In this document: positions 14,745 to 15,000 of the stretch, piece after piece
How positions within the stretch are numbered: the stretch's first letter is position 1
How the letters are laid out: every line of letters begins with the position of its first letter
NCBI GenBank assembly: GCA_015478945.1
Contig: JABUQX010053399.1
Coordinates: 1 to 15,000, forward strand
Reading direction: 5' to 3'
Length of the DNA: 15,000 bases
Source of the DNA: Trachelipus rathkii
Lineage: Eukaryota > Arthropoda > Malacostraca > Isopoda > Trachelipodidae
The notes under the pieces: model-generated
Seen by the model: only the letters and a program-made list of their open reading frames with translations
The model's database searches: none
Told to the model about the DNA's origin: nothing
Made by a program: the position numbers and the translations under genes

Positions 14745-15000
14745 TTATTTCTTGTAAGCGAATGAGTCTTTAAATTGATATATTAAGTAAATCAAATGAT
14801 ATTTAGTCTGAACTGATAAATACATAAATTTTATATTAATGTCTGGTTGCGTGTTTTGATGTGTAGAACGCCTCCGCAATTTCAAGTTTCTGGATTTCAC
14901 ACGATCGTATAATATGTGAAGTGTTTAGAAATATTACTAATAGTTGATTGACCATGTGCCGTATTGAAATGTTCAGATATTGCTGGGACTGTAGAGATGT
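14745..15000 (-). pseudogene. Penelope-like element, C-terminal coding fragment
   Basis: Read from the window's right edge on the minus strand: ISEHFNTAHGQ, HILYDR, then in a shifted frame EIQKLEIAEAFYTSKH, then QPDINIKFMYLSVQ and on to a TAA at 14745-14747. The pattern ILY..(R/K)..KLxIAEAxxIxxxKPxIN is the end of the GIY-YIG endonuclease region of Penelope-like reverse transcriptases. At least two frameshifts are present. The reverse transcriptase itself would lie beyond the window. The hammerhead just downstream supports the assignment. Confidence 0.6.

Overview
The window looks like nuclear DNA of an invertebrate animal: AT-rich, packed with simple repeats, and full of decayed transposable elements, with no intact host gene that I can support. 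Degenerate TTAGG-type arrays, very long (AT)n, (CT)n and (CA)n tracts, and remains of RTE-like and CR1-like LINEs, mariner, hAT and Penelope-like elements together suggest an arthropod. A decapod crustacean fits the microsatellite load, but this is inference and was not tested.

Region 1 (1 to about 5340) is dominated by one very large imperfect inverted repeat. The left arm (1 to about 1412) and right arm (about 2704 to about 4075) are roughly 1.35 kb each. They surround a spacer of about 1.3 kb that holds CA-rich satellite units, a TTTGATGCCTCA minisatellite and a tRNA-like segment. The left arm runs off the window start. Beyond the right arm lie a poly-A tract, a 20 to 25 bp tandem repeat, a third and more diverged copy of part of the arm, GT-rich satellite and a degenerate TTAGG array.

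Region 2 (5340 to about 7660) holds compound microsatellites, a tRNA-like/SINE-like segment, a GC-richer island with a 51-codon ORF that reads like a small secreted acidic peptide, and an unidentified coding-like stretch broken by one frameshift.

Region 3 (7660 to 11650) is a mosaic of element fragments joined by (AT)n tracts. In order they are: the C-terminus of a mariner transposase, a CR1/L2-like LINE reverse transcriptase fragment, a hAT-like non-autonomous end nested in that LINE, an antisense RTE-like LINE C-terminus with its 3' UTR, a hAT terminus with GGAGTC repeats, and the C-terminal part of a hAT transposase.

Region 4 (11650 to 13620) contains a 133 bp near-perfect palindrome, a short TTAGG-related tandem repeat, and two copies of a MITE-like element arranged head to head around an (AT)n core.

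Region 5 (13620 to 15000) contains an RTE-like reverse transcriptase fragment cut by a second GGAGTC-type hAT terminus, a (TTA)n tract, and on the minus strand the end of a Penelope-like element followed by what looks like a complete hammerhead ribozyme. The genes here do not form a pathway. The features interact as nested insertions, and nearly every element is truncated at an (AT)n or (TTA)n tract.
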